Origin: Streptomyces showdoensis
GTDB lineage: Bacteria; Actinomycetota; Actinomycetes; Streptomycetales; Streptomycetaceae
DNA length: 64,000 bases
Assembly (NCBI RefSeq): GCF_039535475.1
Contig: NZ_BAAAXG010000026.1
Location: 434,001 to 498,000, forward strand
Direction: 5' to 3'
A program made the translations under genes and the position numbers. The notes beneath the pieces were generated by a model. That model did no database searches, was not told where the DNA came from, and was given only the letters and a program-made list of their open reading frames with translations. Below are positions 1 through 8,466 of the stretch, piece by piece. Numbering within the stretch: the first letter of the stretch is position 1; every line of letters starts with the position of its first letter.

Positions 1-261
1 TCCGGCGAGCGAGGAGCGCAGGGCGGCGAACGCGGTGGCCAGGTAGGCGACGAGCAGCACCGGGTCGACGAGCGAGGTGGCGGCCCGGCGCCTCAGCAGG
101 AAGGCGCGGTCCCCCGCCCAGTACCAGAGCAGTTCGACGGGCGACCGGAAGGTGGCCAGGTCGCTCAGCAGCCAGACGACGATGACGAGGGCGAGCGCGG
201 CGCACAGGGCGGCGCCGGTGAGACGTGCCGTTCGTGTCACAGTCACGGGGCCGATACTCAC
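1..261 (-). CDS. Integral membrane protein, N-terminal part (truncated by window edge)
   Basis: About 87 residues are visible; the gene runs off the left edge. The reading frame opens with three possible GTG starts (261, 246, 240) and goes straight into a hydrophobic stretch (ALCAALALVIVVWLL), which is either an N-terminal membrane anchor or an uncleaved signal. A second hydrophobic stretch (LLVAYLATAFAALRS) is present near the window edge. No catalytic motif is visible, so no function is assigned. It lies downstream of an oligopeptide-transporter operon on the same strand but is separated from it by a strong stem-loop (332-367), so it is probably a separate transcription unit. A perfect 12-bp palindrome lies 28 bp upstream of the first GTG. 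I am confident that it is coding; the start is uncertain. Confidence 0.6.
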   Translation of the reverse strand, partial: MSIGPVTVTRTARLTGAALCAALALVIVVWLLSDLATFRSPVELLWYWAGDRAFLLRRRAATSLVDPVLLVAYLATAFAALRSSLAG

Positions 262-288
262 GGTCGCGATGGGCCGGGACAAGCGGTT

Positions 289-300
289 CCGCATATGCGG
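289..300. promoter_or_regulatory. 12-bp perfect palindrome, possible operator
   Basis: CCGCATATGCGG lies just upstream of the membrane-protein gene that runs off the left edge, where its promoter should be. A related, imperfect version (TCCGCATATGCCGGA) occurs at 29,453-29,467 upstream of the SPOR-like gene. It may be a regulator binding site, but the palindrome alone is weak evidence. Confidence 0.3.
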
Positions 301-331
301 AGGGATTGTGCGTCAAGTCGGTTCGCGGAGT

Positions 332-367
332 GACCGGTCGGGGCGACATGGCGCGCCCCGACCGGTC
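332..367 (-). terminator. Stem-loop terminator after the second oligopeptide ABC operon
   Basis: A 14-bp perfect inverted repeat (arms 332-345 and 354-367, starting GACCGGTCGGGG) encloses an 8-nt loop. It lies about 80 bp past the stop codon of the last ATPase gene, in the direction of transcription. As is common in Streptomyces, there is no clear U-tract. Confidence 0.65.
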
Positions 368-447
368 CAACGGCACCCGCACGGCCGTACGCTGTCGAGC
401 GTCCCGCGTCCGTATATCGGATCCAATTCGGTGAAGTTGCCCGGACG

Positions 448-1521
448 TTAAGCCTCCGGAGGCGGGTCGGGGGTGCCGGGGGTCTCCGTGCCGTTCTCCG
501 GCGGCACCACCTGCTTCTCCTCCGCGAAGTGGCAGGCCGAGTCGTGCTTGGCCGGGGTGTCGGTCAGCCGGAAGACCGCCGGGACGGCGAGCAGCGGGAC
601 CTCCAGGGTGCAGCGCTCCTGGGCCTTCCAGCAGCGGGTGCGGAAGCGGCAGCCGGAGGGGACGTTCGCCGGGGAGGGCACGTCGCCGGTGAGGATGATC
701 CGCTCCCGGTGCTCGCGCGCCTCGGGGTCGGGCACCGGCACCGCGGAGAGCAGCGCCTGGGTGTAGGGGTGGGTGGGGTGGTCGTAGATCTGCGCGTCGG
801 TGCCGATCTCCACGATCCGGCCCAGGTACATCACCCCGACCCGGTCGGAGATGTGCCGGACGATCGACAGGTCGTGCGCGATGAACACGTACGAGAGGCT
901 GAACTCGTTCTGCAGCCGCTCCAGCAGGTTCACCACCTGGGCCTGGACGGAGACGTCCAGCGCGGAGACCGGCTCGTCGGCCACGATGATCTCGGGCTGG
1001 AGGGCGAGGCCGCGGGCGATGCCGATGCGCTGGCGCTGGCCGCCGGAGAACTGGTGCGGGTACCGGTTGATGTACTCCGGGTTGAGGCCGACGACGTCGA
1101 GCAGGTCCTGGACCTTGCGGCGCCGGTCGCCCTTGGGCGCGACCTCGGGGTGGATCTCGTACGGCTCGCCGATGATGTCGCCGACCGTCATGCGCGGGTT
1201 CAGCGAGGTGTACGGGTCCTGGAACACCATCTGGATGTTCCGGCGCACGGCCTTGAGGGCGCGCGGGGACATCGTGGTGAGGTCCTCGCCCTTGTACGAG
1301 ATGGAGCCGGCGGTCGGCCGCTCCAGGTTGACCAGCATCTTCGCCACGGTCGACTTGCCGCAGCCGGACTCGCCGACGATGCCGAGGGTCTCGCCCGCCG
1401 CGAGGTCGAAGTCGACGCCGTCCACCGCCTTGACCGCGCCGACCTGCTTCTTGAAGAGGATGCCCTGGGTCAGCGGATAGTGCTTGACCAGGTCGCGGAC
1501 CTGGAGAATCGCCTCAGCCAT
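448..1521 (-). CDS. Oligopeptide/dipeptide ABC transporter ATPase (OppF/DppF type), operon 2
   Basis: Cytoplasmic ATPase that would pair with the neighbouring DppD-type ATPase to energise peptide import. The 357-residue protein has Walker A GESGCGKST near residue 50, the signature SGGQRQR, Walker B (IIVADEPVSALD), and a C-terminal oligopeptide-transporter extension with the Cys-containing segment CRFRTRCWKAQERC, typical of OppD/F proteins. The start at 1521 was chosen because AAGGAGTG lies 8 nt upstream and because the gene then overlaps the preceding ATPase by 8 bp, as at the equivalent junction in the other operon. It is the last gene of its five-gene operon. It is closely similar to the ATPase at 6322-7407, which indicates operon duplication. 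Confidence 0.93.
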   Translation of the reverse strand: MAEAILQVRDLVKHYPLTQGILFKKQVGAVKAVDGVDFDLAAGETLGIVGESGCGKSTVAKMLVNLERPTAGSISYKGEDLTTMSPRALKAVRRNIQMVFQDPYTSLNPRMTVGDIIGEPYEIHPEVAPKGDRRRKVQDLLDVVGLNPEYINRYPHQFSGGQRQRIGIARGLALQPEIIVADEPVSALDVSVQAQVVNLLERLQNEFSLSYVFIAHDLSIVRHISDRVGVMYLGRIVEIGTDAQIYDHPTHPYTQALLSAVPVPDPEAREHRERIILTGDVPSPANVPSGCRFRTRCWKAQERCTLEVPLLAVPAVFRLTDTPAKHDSACHFAEEKQVVPPENGTETPGTPDPPPEA

Positions 1522-2497
1522 GGAGGCACTCCTTCCAGAAGTGGCAGGCGCTCGACCGCGGTACGGGCGATTCGGTGACGTCGTACAGCGGCGGCACGTC
1601 CGTGCGGCACACGTCCTGGGCCAGCGGGCAGCGCGGGTTGAAGGCGCAGCCCGAGGGGATGGCGAGCAGGTTGGGCGGCAGGCCCTTGATCGCGTAGAGC
1701 TCCTGGCCCTTCTGGTCCAGCCGCGGGATCGAGTCGAGCAGCCCGCGCGTGTACGGGTGGGCGGGGGCCTTGTAGATCTCGTGGACCGGGGCATGCTCGA
1801 CGATCCGGCCCGCGTACATGACGGCGATCTTGTCGGCGACGTCGGCGACCACGCCGAGGTCGTGGGTGATCAGGATGAGCCCCATGTTGAGCTCGCGCTG
1901 GAGCTCCGCGAGCAGGTCCATGACCTGGGCCTGGACGGTGACGTCGAGGGCGGTGGTCGGCTCGTCGGCGATGATCAGCTCGGGTTCGAGGGCGAGCGCC
2001 ATCGCGATCATGATGCGCTGCCGCATGCCGCCGGAGAACTGGTGCGGGTACTGCCCCACCCGTTCCTTGGCGGCCGGGATGCGGACCCGGTCCATCAGCT
2101 CGACGGCCTTGGCCCGGGAGTCCTTCTTGGACATCCCCCGGTGCACCTGGAACATCTCGCCCAACTGCTCGCCCACGCTGATCACCGGGTTGAGGGAGGA
2201 GAGCGCGTCCTGGAAGACCATCGCCATCTTGGCGCCGCGGATCTTCCTGCGCTCCTCCTCCTTGAGCGTGAGCAGGTCCTGGCCCTGGAAGAGGATCTCG
2301 CCGCCGGTGATCTTCCCGGGGGGCGTGTCGAGGATGCCCATGACGGCCTGGGCGGTGACGGACTTGCCGGAGCCGGACTCGCCGAGCACGGCGAGCGTCT
2401 CCCCCGCGTCGACCGAGTAGCCGACGCCGTTGACCGCCTTGGCCACCCCGTCGCGGGTGTGGAACTCCACGTGCAGATCGCGGACTTCGAGCAGCAT
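1514..2497 (-). CDS. Oligopeptide/dipeptide ABC transporter ATPase (OppD/DppD type), operon 2
   Basis: First of the two ATPases of the operon-2 peptide importer, 327 residues. Visible motifs are Walker A GESGSGKSV near residue 40, the signature SGGMRQR, Walker B (LIIADEPTTALD), an H-loop in LITHDLGVV, and the C-terminal oligo_HPY extension (CAFNPRCPLAQDVC). The DppD/OppD identity follows from SGGMRQR and the HTRDGVAKAVNGV N-terminus, which differ from the SGGQRQR partner. It is separated from the upstream permease gene by only 6 bp and overlaps the downstream ATPase gene by 8 bp, which indicates translational coupling. The nucleotide-binding domains should dimerise on the inner face of the membrane beneath the two permeases. 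Confidence 0.93.
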   Translation of the reverse strand: MLLEVRDLHVEFHTRDGVAKAVNGVGYSVDAGETLAVLGESGSGKSVTAQAVMGILDTPPGKITGGEILFQGQDLLTLKEEERRKIRGAKMAMVFQDALSSLNPVISVGEQLGEMFQVHRGMSKKDSRAKAVELMDRVRIPAAKERVGQYPHQFSGGMRQRIMIAMALALEPELIIADEPTTALDVTVQAQVMDLLAELQRELNMGLILITHDLGVVADVADKIAVMYAGRIVEHAPVHEIYKAPAHPYTRGLLDSIPRLDQKGQELYAIKGLPPNLLAIPSGCAFNPRCPLAQDVCRTDVPPLYDVTESPVPRSSACHFWKECLHG

Positions 2498-2503
2498 GGT
2501 CCC

Positions 2504-3511
2504 CTACCTCAGCTTGGGGTCGAGGGCGTCGCGCACCGCGTCGCCGAGCATGATGAAGGCGAGCACCGTGATCGCGAGCGCGCCGGCCGGCCAGAGCAGC
2601 ATGTGCGGGGCGTTGCGGATGTACTGCGAGGCCGAGGAGATGTCGATGCCCCAGGACACCGTCGGCGGCTTCAGTCCGACGCCGAGGTACGACAGGGTCG
2701 CCTCCAGGGCGATGTAGGTGCCGAGCGCGATGGTCGCGACGACGATCACGGGGGCGATCGCGTTGGGCGCGATGTGGCGCAGCATCATCCGGGAGTTGGA
2801 GGCGCCGAGGGCCCGGGCGGCCTGGACGTAGTCGTTCTGTTTGGCGGTGATGACGGAGCCGCGGGCGATCCGGGAGATCTGCGGCCAGCCGAGCAGCACC
2901 ATGAAGCCGATCACGGGCCAGACGGTGGCGCTGGTGACCACGGACAGCAGCACCAGGCCGCCGAGGACGACCGGGATCGCGAAGAAGACGTCGGTGATGC
3001 GGGAGAGCACGCCGTCCCAGGCGCCGCCGAAGAAGCCGGCGAGTCCGCCGAGGACGCCGCCGAGGAGCGCCACGCCGAGGGTGGAGAGGACGCCGACCGT
3101 GACGGAGGTCCGGGCGCCGTAGACGACCCGGGTGTAGACGTCGCAGCCCTGGCCGTTGAAGCCGAAGGGGTGGCCGGGCTGGGAGCCCTCCTGGGCCTTG
3201 GCCAGGTCGCAGTCGAGGGGGTCCCCGGAGGCGATCAGCGAGGGCCAGATGGAGATGACCACCAGGAAGAGGATGACCAGCGCGGAGACGATGAAGACCG
3301 GGTTGCGGCGCAGGTCGTGCCAGGCGTCGGACCACAGGGAGCGGGGCTTCTTGTCCGGGCCGGTGCCTTCGGGGCCGCCCGGTGTCCTCTCGAGCGTCTC
3401 GGCCTCGGCCGTGGCGAGATCGGCCGCGCCCCCGGCGCCGGTGGAGGCGATGGCCCGGCCCTCTTCGCCGTACGACTCGAGGGGCTCAAACGGTTCGCGC
3501 GGCTCAGGCAT
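2504..3511 (-). CDS. Oligopeptide/dipeptide ABC permease C (OppC/DppC), operon 2
   Basis: Inner-membrane permease of the peptide importer, 335 residues. A long cytoplasmic N-terminal tail of about 60 residues, rich in Glu, Ala and Pro, precedes the first membrane segment (VFIVSALVILFLVVISIWP). The BPD-transporter EAA-type loop is seen around ARALGASNSRMMLRHIAPN. The start at 3511 gives the same 8-bp overlap with the DppB stop that is found in operon 1; an in-frame start further upstream would lengthen that overlap. The other permease copy, at 8467-9420, has a shorter and different tail, so the tail is the diverged part. C-terminal LGDAVRDALDPKLR is typical of DppC. Confidence 0.92.
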   Translation of the reverse strand: MPEPREPFEPLESYGEEGRAIASTGAGGAADLATAEAETLERTPGGPEGTGPDKKPRSLWSDAWHDLRRNPVFIVSALVILFLVVISIWPSLIASGDPLDCDLAKAQEGSQPGHPFGFNGQGCDVYTRVVYGARTSVTVGVLSTLGVALLGGVLGGLAGFFGGAWDGVLSRITDVFFAIPVVLGGLVLLSVVTSATVWPVIGFMVLLGWPQISRIARGSVITAKQNDYVQAARALGASNSRMMLRHIAPNAIAPVIVVATIALGTYIALEATLSYLGVGLKPPTVSWGIDISSASQYIRNAPHMLLWPAGALAITVLAFIMLGDAVRDALDPKLR

Positions 3512-4427
3512 AGCGGATCCTCGGGTCAAGGACGGCGTACAGGAGGTCGACCAGCAGGTTGGCCAGGAGGAACACCAGGACGAGGACGGTCACGAAGCCG
3601 ACGACGGTCTGGGTGTTCTGGCGGACGATGCCCTGGTAGAGCTGGTAGCCGACGCCGTGGATGTTGAAGATCCGTTCGGTGACGATGGCGCCGCCCATCA
3701 GCGCGCCGACGTCGGCGCCGATGAAGGTCACCACGGGGATCAGGCTGTTGCGGAGCAGGTGGCGGGTGACCACCCGGCGGCGCGGGAGGCCCTTGGCGAC
3801 CGCGGTGCGGACGTAGTCGGCGCGCTTGTTCTCGGCGATCGAGGTCCGGGTGAGCCGGGTGACGTACGCGAGCGAGACGGAGGCGAGGACCAGGCCGGGG
3901 ACGATCAGCTCGTTGAAGGGAGCCTCGGGCGACACGGCCGGTTTGATCCAGCCCCACTTCACGCCGAGCAGCAGCTGGACCAGCAGGCCGGTGACGAAGG
4001 TGGGGATCGAGAGCACGACCAGGGTCAGCAGCAGCACGCCGGTGTCGACGGGGCGGCCGCGCTTGAGGCCGGTGAGGACGCCCAGGCTGATGCCGATGAC
4101 GATCTCGAAGAAGATCGCGACGATGGTGAGCCGGATGGTGACCGGGAAGGCGCTGGCCATCAGCTCGGTGACGGGCTGTCCGTTGAAGGCGGTGCCGAAG
4201 TCGCCGGTGAAGACGTTGCCCATGTAGATCAGGTATTGCTGCCAGACCGGCTTGTCGAGACCGAACTCCTTCTTCAGCTGGGCGGCGGTGGCCGGGTCGC
4301 ACGCCCGGTCGCCGCAGAGTCCGGCGATGGGGTCGCCCATCACGTTCACCATCAGGAAGATCAACAGCGTGGCGCCGAAGAAGACCGGGATCATCTGCAG
4401 CAGCCGCCGGATCACATATCGACCCAT
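3504..4427 (-). CDS. Oligopeptide/dipeptide ABC permease B (OppB/DppB), operon 2
   Basis: Inner-membrane permease, 307 residues, forming the transmembrane channel with the DppC-type partner. The N-terminus MGRYVIRRLLQMIPVFFGA is the classic DppB opening (R-R-L-L followed by the first hydrophobic helix). The conserved loop YVRTAVAKGLPRRRVVTRHLLRN, which contacts the ATPases, and the C-terminal LLYAVLDPRIRYA are also typical. The gene follows the binding lipoprotein after 111 bp that include a strong hairpin (4479-4519), so its expression may be lower than that of the lipoprotein. The stop overlaps the next gene by 8 bp. Confidence 0.93.
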   Translation of the reverse strand: MGRYVIRRLLQMIPVFFGATLLIFLMVNVMGDPIAGLCGDRACDPATAAQLKKEFGLDKPVWQQYLIYMGNVFTGDFGTAFNGQPVTELMASAFPVTIRLTIVAIFFEIVIGISLGVLTGLKRGRPVDTGVLLLTLVVLSIPTFVTGLLVQLLLGVKWGWIKPAVSPEAPFNELIVPGLVLASVSLAYVTRLTRTSIAENKRADYVRTAVAKGLPRRRVVTRHLLRNSLIPVVTFIGADVGALMGGAIVTERIFNIHGVGYQLYQGIVRQNTQTVVGFVTVLVLVFLLANLLVDLLYAVLDPRIRYA

Positions 4428-4478
4428 GGAAGCCTCCGGGGAGGGGGGAGGAAGGCGGGAGGGCGGGCGTCAGGAGCA

Positions 4479-4519
4479 CGTACGGCCCGGCGCGGAGCTC
4501 CGCCGGGCCGGGCCGTACG
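4479..4519 (-). terminator. Hairpin between binding-lipoprotein gene and permease genes, operon 2
   Basis: Arms 4479-4491 and 4507-4519 form a 13-bp perfect stem (CGTACGGCCCGGC and its complement); the loop contains a second palindrome, GCGGAGCTCCGC. It sits 20-60 bp after the lipoprotein stop, inside the operon. In ABC operons such elements often act as partial terminators or protect the 3' end of the binding-protein mRNA, giving excess binding protein. That role is inferred. Confidence 0.6.
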
Positions 4520-4538
4520 CCGCCGACCTGCTACGACG

Positions 4539-6164
4539 TCACTTGACCTTGATCTGGTCGTAGACCGGGACGCTGAACGGGTTGAGCATCACGTTCTCCA
4601 CCCGGTCCGAGTAGCCGGCGCTGCCGTTCTGGTACCAGAGCGGGATCGCGCCCATGTCGTTCTTCAGCACGGTCTCGGCCTGCTGGAAGAGGCCGACGGC
4701 CTTGGTGGTGTCGGTCTCCGCGTTGGCCTGGTTGACCAGCTTGTCGAACTCGGGGTTGGTGTACTTGCCGTCGTTGGACGAGGCGCCGGTGTAGTACAGC
4801 GGCTGCAGGAAGTTCTGGATGAGCGGGTAGTCCATCTGCCAGCCGGCCCGGAAGGGACCGTCCAGCTTCGACTGGGTGACCTGGTTGCGGTAGTCGGCGA
4901 AGGTGCCGATCGGGTTGCCGACGCAGGCCTTGTTGTTGCCGAGGGCCCGGTTGATGGAGTTGCAGACGGCGTCCACCCACTCCTTGTGGGAGCCCGTGTC
5001 GGCGTTGTACGAGATCTTCATCGTGCCGCCGGGGATGCCGCCGCCCTCGGCGACCAGCTTCTTCGCCTCGGTGGGGTTGTACACGCAGGACGAGCCGCAG
5101 ATGTCCTTGAAGCCGCCGTCGGCGCCGAGCACCGGCGAGGTCCAGTCCTGGGCCGGCGTCCGGGTCTTCTGGAAGATCGTCTCGGTGATCTGCTCGCGGT
5201 CGATCGCCATCGACAGGCCGGTGCGCAGCTTCTCCTGGCCCGGCTTGTTCCAGGCCGGGTCGTAGAAGGGGAAGGAGAGCGTCTGGATGATGCCGGCCGG
5301 GGTGTTGATGTACCGGTCGCCGAGGTCGGCGGAGACGTTCTTGAGCTGCGAGGCGGGCACGTCGTCGACGAGGTCGAGGTTGCCGGCCGTCAGGTCGGTG
5401 TAGGCGGTGTTGTTGTCCGTGTAGACCTTGAGGGTGATGCCGCCGTTCTGGGCCTTGTCCGCACCGGGGTAGGCGTCCCACTTCTTGAGCACCATCTGGG
5501 AGCCCTTGGCGTAGGAGTCCACGGTGTACGGGCCGTTGCCGACCGGCTTGGAGAGCCAGCCCGCGTGGTCGTCGTAGAAGGCCTGGGGCAGCGGGGCGAA
5601 GGCCGCGTAGCCGAGGGTGTCGGGGAAGGTCGAGAACTTCTGCGACAGCTTGACCGTGAAGGTCTTGTCGTCGACGACCTTCAGTCCGGACATGGTGGCG
5701 GCGGTCGGCTCGCCCTTGTCGGGGTGGACCTGGCTGTAGCCCTCGATGTAGCCGAAGAAGTAGGCGTTCTTCTGGTTGTTCTTCAGATGGGCGCCGTAGT
5801 TCCAGGCGTCGACGAAGGACTTGGCGGTGACCTTCTCGCCGTTGGAGAAGGTCCAGCCGTCCTTGAGGGTGATGGTGAAGTTCGTCGAGTCGGTGGTCTC
5901 GATCTTCTCGGCCAGCATGTTGTTGGCCGCGCCGGTCTTCGGGTCGTACTGCTTGAGCCCCCGGAAGATCATGGAGAGGACCTTGCCGCCCTGCACCTCG
6001 TTGGTGTTCGCCGGCTCCAGCGGGTTCTGCGGGTCGCCCCACGACGAGCTCACGGTGCCACCGGCCCCTCCGCCGCCGCTGTCGCCGCCCCCGCCGCAGG
6101 CGGTCGCCGCGAGGGCGACGGCGGTGGCCAGAGCGGCCCACTTGGCGTGCGTGGCTCCGCGCAT
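4539..6164 (-). CDS. Oligopeptide ABC transporter substrate-binding lipoprotein, operon 2
   Basis: Extracytoplasmic peptide receptor (SBP_bac_5 family), 541 residues, feeding the downstream permease/ATPase set. It has a lipoprotein signal ending in LAATAC, with the presumed lipidated Cys near residue 22 followed by a Gly/Ser-rich linker. The body has family hallmarks: SWGDPQNPLEPANT near the N-terminus, LKDGWTFSNGEKVTAKSFVDAWN, and GNGPYTVDSYAKGSQMVLKKWD. The start at 6164 is preferred over an upstream Met at 6188 because GGGAGG lies 8 nt before it. It is first in its operon; the upstream region holds a 7-bp inverted repeat (6203-6220). The paralogue at 10,519-12,156 begins with almost the same residues (MRGA-K-AKW). 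Confidence 0.92.
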   Translation of the reverse strand: MRGATHAKWAALATAVALAATACGGGGDSGGGGAGGTVSSSWGDPQNPLEPANTNEVQGGKVLSMIFRGLKQYDPKTGAANNMLAEKIETTDSTNFTITLKDGWTFSNGEKVTAKSFVDAWNYGAHLKNNQKNAYFFGYIEGYSQVHPDKGEPTAATMSGLKVVDDKTFTVKLSQKFSTFPDTLGYAAFAPLPQAFYDDHAGWLSKPVGNGPYTVDSYAKGSQMVLKKWDAYPGADKAQNGGITLKVYTDNNTAYTDLTAGNLDLVDDVPASQLKNVSADLGDRYINTPAGIIQTLSFPFYDPAWNKPGQEKLRTGLSMAIDREQITETIFQKTRTPAQDWTSPVLGADGGFKDICGSSCVYNPTEAKKLVAEGGGIPGGTMKISYNADTGSHKEWVDAVCNSINRALGNNKACVGNPIGTFADYRNQVTQSKLDGPFRAGWQMDYPLIQNFLQPLYYTGASSNDGKYTNPEFDKLVNQANAETDTTKAVGLFQQAETVLKNDMGAIPLWYQNGSAGYSDRVENVMLNPFSVPVYDQIKVK

Positions 6165-6202
6165 GGAGTGCCTCCCGAATGTCCTCAATCTGACTTAGGC
6201 CC

Positions 6203-6220
6203 CAATATCACCCGATATTG
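6203..6220. promoter_or_regulatory. Inverted repeat upstream of operon-2 binding-protein gene, candidate operator
   Basis: CAATATC, 4 nt, GATATTG is a perfect 7-bp inverted repeat about 39 bp upstream of the lipoprotein start, in an AT-rich island between the operon-1 terminator and the ribosome site. It is well placed to be a repressor or activator site for the second oligopeptide operon. The regulator is not identified. Confidence 0.4.
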
Positions 6221-6257
6221 ACGGGAGTGCACTTTTACGGCGTCCGGATGAACAACG

Positions 6258-6298
6258 CGAAGGCCCCCGGCACCCTTGCGGGGTGGCGGGGGCCTTCG
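6258..6298 (-). terminator. Terminator of oligopeptide ABC operon 1
   Basis: An 18-bp stem with one mismatch (CGAAGGCCCCC arm and its complement, extended by GGCACCC/GGGTGGC) has a 5-nt loop. It lies 24 bp after the stop of the DppF-type gene. It separates the two five-gene operons, so operon 2 needs its own promoter. Confidence 0.8.
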
Positions 6299-6321
6299 TA
6301 CGCCCTGCGGGACCGGCCGGA

Positions 6322-7407
6322 TCAGACGGAGAGGACCGTCTTCTCCTCGGCGAAGTGGCACGCGGACTCGTGCGCGGCCGGGGTGTCCAGACCGCGGAAG
6401 CGCTCCGGGATCGCGAGCACCGGGACCTCGGTGCTGCACTTGTCCTGCGCCTTCCAGCAACGGGTGCGGAAGCGGCAGCCCGACGGCGGGTTGGCCGGCG
6501 AGGGCACGTCACCGGTGAGGATGATCCGCTCGCGGTGCGCGCGGGCCTCCGGGTCCGGCACCGGCACCGCGGAGAGCAGCGCCTGGGTGTACGGGTGGGT
6601 CGGGTGCTCGTAGATCTGCGCGTCCGTGCCGATCTCGGCGAGCTTGCCGAGGTACATCACGCCGACGCGGTCGGAGATGTGCCGGACGATCGACAGGTCG
6701 TGCGCGATGAAGATGTAGGACAGGTTGAACTCGTCCTGGAGCTTCTCCATCAGGTTGATGACCTGGGCCTGGACGGAGACGTCCAGGGCCGAGACCGGCT
6801 CGTCGCAGATGATGATCTCGGGGTTGAGCGCGAGGCCCCGGGCGATGCCGATGCGCTGGCGCTGACCGCCGGAGAACTGGTGCGGGTACCGGTTGATGTA
6901 CTCCGGGTTCAGGCCGACGACGTCGAGCAGCTCCTGCACCTTGCGGCGCCGGTCGCCCTTCGGGGCCACCTCGGGGTGGATGTCGAAGGGCTCGCCGATG
7001 ATGTCGCCGACCGTCATGCGCGGGTTCAGCGAGGTGTACGGGTCCTGGAACACCATCTGGATGTTCCGGCGCACGGTCTTCAGGGCGCGCCCGGACAGCT
7101 TGGTGATGTCCTGGCCCTTGTAGAAGACCTCGCCGGCGGTGGCCCGCTCCAGGTTCATCAGGAGCTTGGCGACCGTGGACTTGCCACAGCCGGACTCGCC
7201 CACGATGCCCAGCGTCTCGCCCTGGTAGAGGTCGAAGGAGACCCCGTCCACGGCCTTGACCGCGCCGACCTGCTTCTTGAACAGGATGCCCTGGGTCAGC
7301 GGGAAGTGCTTCTGCAGGTTGCGCACCTGGAGGATCGGCTCACCGCGCCCGACGGGGGCGTCGAGTGCAGCGGCCACGGCCTCCTCGTTCTTGCTGAGCT
7401 CAGCCAT
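6322..7407 (-). CDS. Oligopeptide/dipeptide ABC transporter ATPase (OppF/DppF type), operon 1
   Basis: ATPase of the first peptide importer, 361 residues. It has Walker A GESGCGKST near residue 63, SGGQRQR, Walker B (IIICDEPVSALD), and the C-terminal Cys-containing segment CRFRTRCWKAQDKC. It has about 15 extra N-terminal residues compared with its operon-2 counterpart but is otherwise nearly the same protein, which suggests relatively recent or strongly constrained duplication. GGAGAC lies upstream of the ATG, and the start overlaps the DppD-type stop by 8 bp. It is the last gene of operon 1, followed by a strong terminator. Confidence 0.93.
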   Translation of the reverse strand: MAELSKNEEAVAAALDAPVGRGEPILQVRNLQKHFPLTQGILFKKQVGAVKAVDGVSFDLYQGETLGIVGESGCGKSTVAKLLMNLERATAGEVFYKGQDITKLSGRALKTVRRNIQMVFQDPYTSLNPRMTVGDIIGEPFDIHPEVAPKGDRRRKVQELLDVVGLNPEYINRYPHQFSGGQRQRIGIARGLALNPEIIICDEPVSALDVSVQAQVINLMEKLQDEFNLSYIFIAHDLSIVRHISDRVGVMYLGKLAEIGTDAQIYEHPTHPYTQALLSAVPVPDPEARAHRERIILTGDVPSPANPPSGCRFRTRCWKAQDKCSTEVPVLAIPERFRGLDTPAAHESACHFAEEKTVLSV

Positions 7408-8455
7408 GGATCGTCTCCTTCCAGAAGTGGCAGGCGCTCTTGCGGCCCGGCAGATCGGTGCCGTCCTGCTCGGCGACCGGCGTCAGGGCCGGGATCTCCG
7501 TACGGCAGATGTCCGTGGCCTTCGGGCAGCGCGGGTTGAAGGCGCAGCCGGTGGGCACGTGGAGCAGGTTGGGCGGCAGGCCCTTGATCGCGTAGAGCTC
7601 CTGGCCCTTCTGGTCCAGCCGCGGGATCGAGTCCAGCAGACCGCGCGTGTACGGGTGCGCCGGGCGCTTGTACAGCTCGCCCACCGGGGCCTGCTCGACG
7701 ATGCGGCCCGCGTACATGACCGCGATCTTGTCCGCGACGTCGGCGACGACGCCGAGGTCGTGGGTGATCAGGATCAGACCCATGTTGTACTCGCGCTGGA
7801 GCTCCGCGAGCAGGTCCATGACCTGGGCCTGGACGGTCACGTCGAGCGCCGTGGTGGGCTCGTCCGCGATGATCAGGTCCGGCTCCAGGGCGAGCGCCAT
7901 GGCGATCATGATGCGCTGGCGCATGCCGCCGGAGAACTGGTGGGGGTAGTCGGAGACCCGCGCCTTGGCGGCGGGGATCTTGACCTTGTCCATCAGCTCG
8001 ATGGCCTTGGCCTTGGCGTCCTTCTTGGACAGGCCGTGGTGCACGCGGAACATCTCGCCGAGCTGGTAGCCGACGGAGAGGACCGGGTTGAGGGAGGACA
8101 GCGCGTCCTGGAAGATCATCGCGATCTTCCGGCCGCGGATCTGCCGGCGCTCCTCGTTGGACATCTTGAGCATGTCCTGGCCGCGGAACAGGATCTCGCC
8201 CTGCGGGATCTTGCCGGGCGGCATGTCGAGGATGCCCATGATGGCCTGGGCCGTCACGGACTTGCCGGAGCCGGACTCGCCGAGCACGGCGAGCGTCTCA
8301 CCGGCGTTGACCGAGTAGTTGACTCCGTTGACCGCCTTGGCCACACCGTCACGGGTGTGGAACTCGACGTGCAGGTCACGGACTTCGAGCAGCGGACCGG
8401 TCTGGTCGCCGTCGCGCGGCGCGGGGACCGTCGCGGTGTTGTCGATGATGGTCAC
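7400..8455 (-). CDS. Oligopeptide/dipeptide ABC transporter ATPase (OppD/DppD type), operon 1
   Basis: ATPase partner in importer 1, 351 residues. After about 20 residues of variable sequence it shows LLEVRDLHVEFHTRDGVAKAV, Walker A GESGSGKSV, SGGMRQR, Walker B LIIADEPTTALD and the C-terminal CAFNPRCPKATDIC motif. It lies 11 bp after the DppC-type gene and overlaps the DppF-type gene by 8 bp. Compared with the operon-2 copy, the N-terminus is longer (it starts MTIIDNTATVPAPRDGD) and the C-terminal tail differs slightly; the core is strongly conserved. Confidence 0.93.
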   Translation of the reverse strand: MTIIDNTATVPAPRDGDQTGPLLEVRDLHVEFHTRDGVAKAVNGVNYSVNAGETLAVLGESGSGKSVTAQAIMGILDMPPGKIPQGEILFRGQDMLKMSNEERRQIRGRKIAMIFQDALSSLNPVLSVGYQLGEMFRVHHGLSKKDAKAKAIELMDKVKIPAAKARVSDYPHQFSGGMRQRIMIAMALALEPDLIIADEPTTALDVTVQAQVMDLLAELQREYNMGLILITHDLGVVADVADKIAVMYAGRIVEQAPVGELYKRPAHPYTRGLLDSIPRLDQKGQELYAIKGLPPNLLHVPTGCAFNPRCPKATDICRTEIPALTPVAEQDGTDLPGRKSACHFWKETIHG

Positions 8456-8466
8456 TTACGCCCTCC

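Noticed and set aside
3156..6221. Very long plus-strand open frame opposite the oligopeptide permease and lipoprotein genes
   Set aside because: It is antisense to genes with clear family motifs, has no ribosome site and no domain; high GC content makes long antisense frames common.
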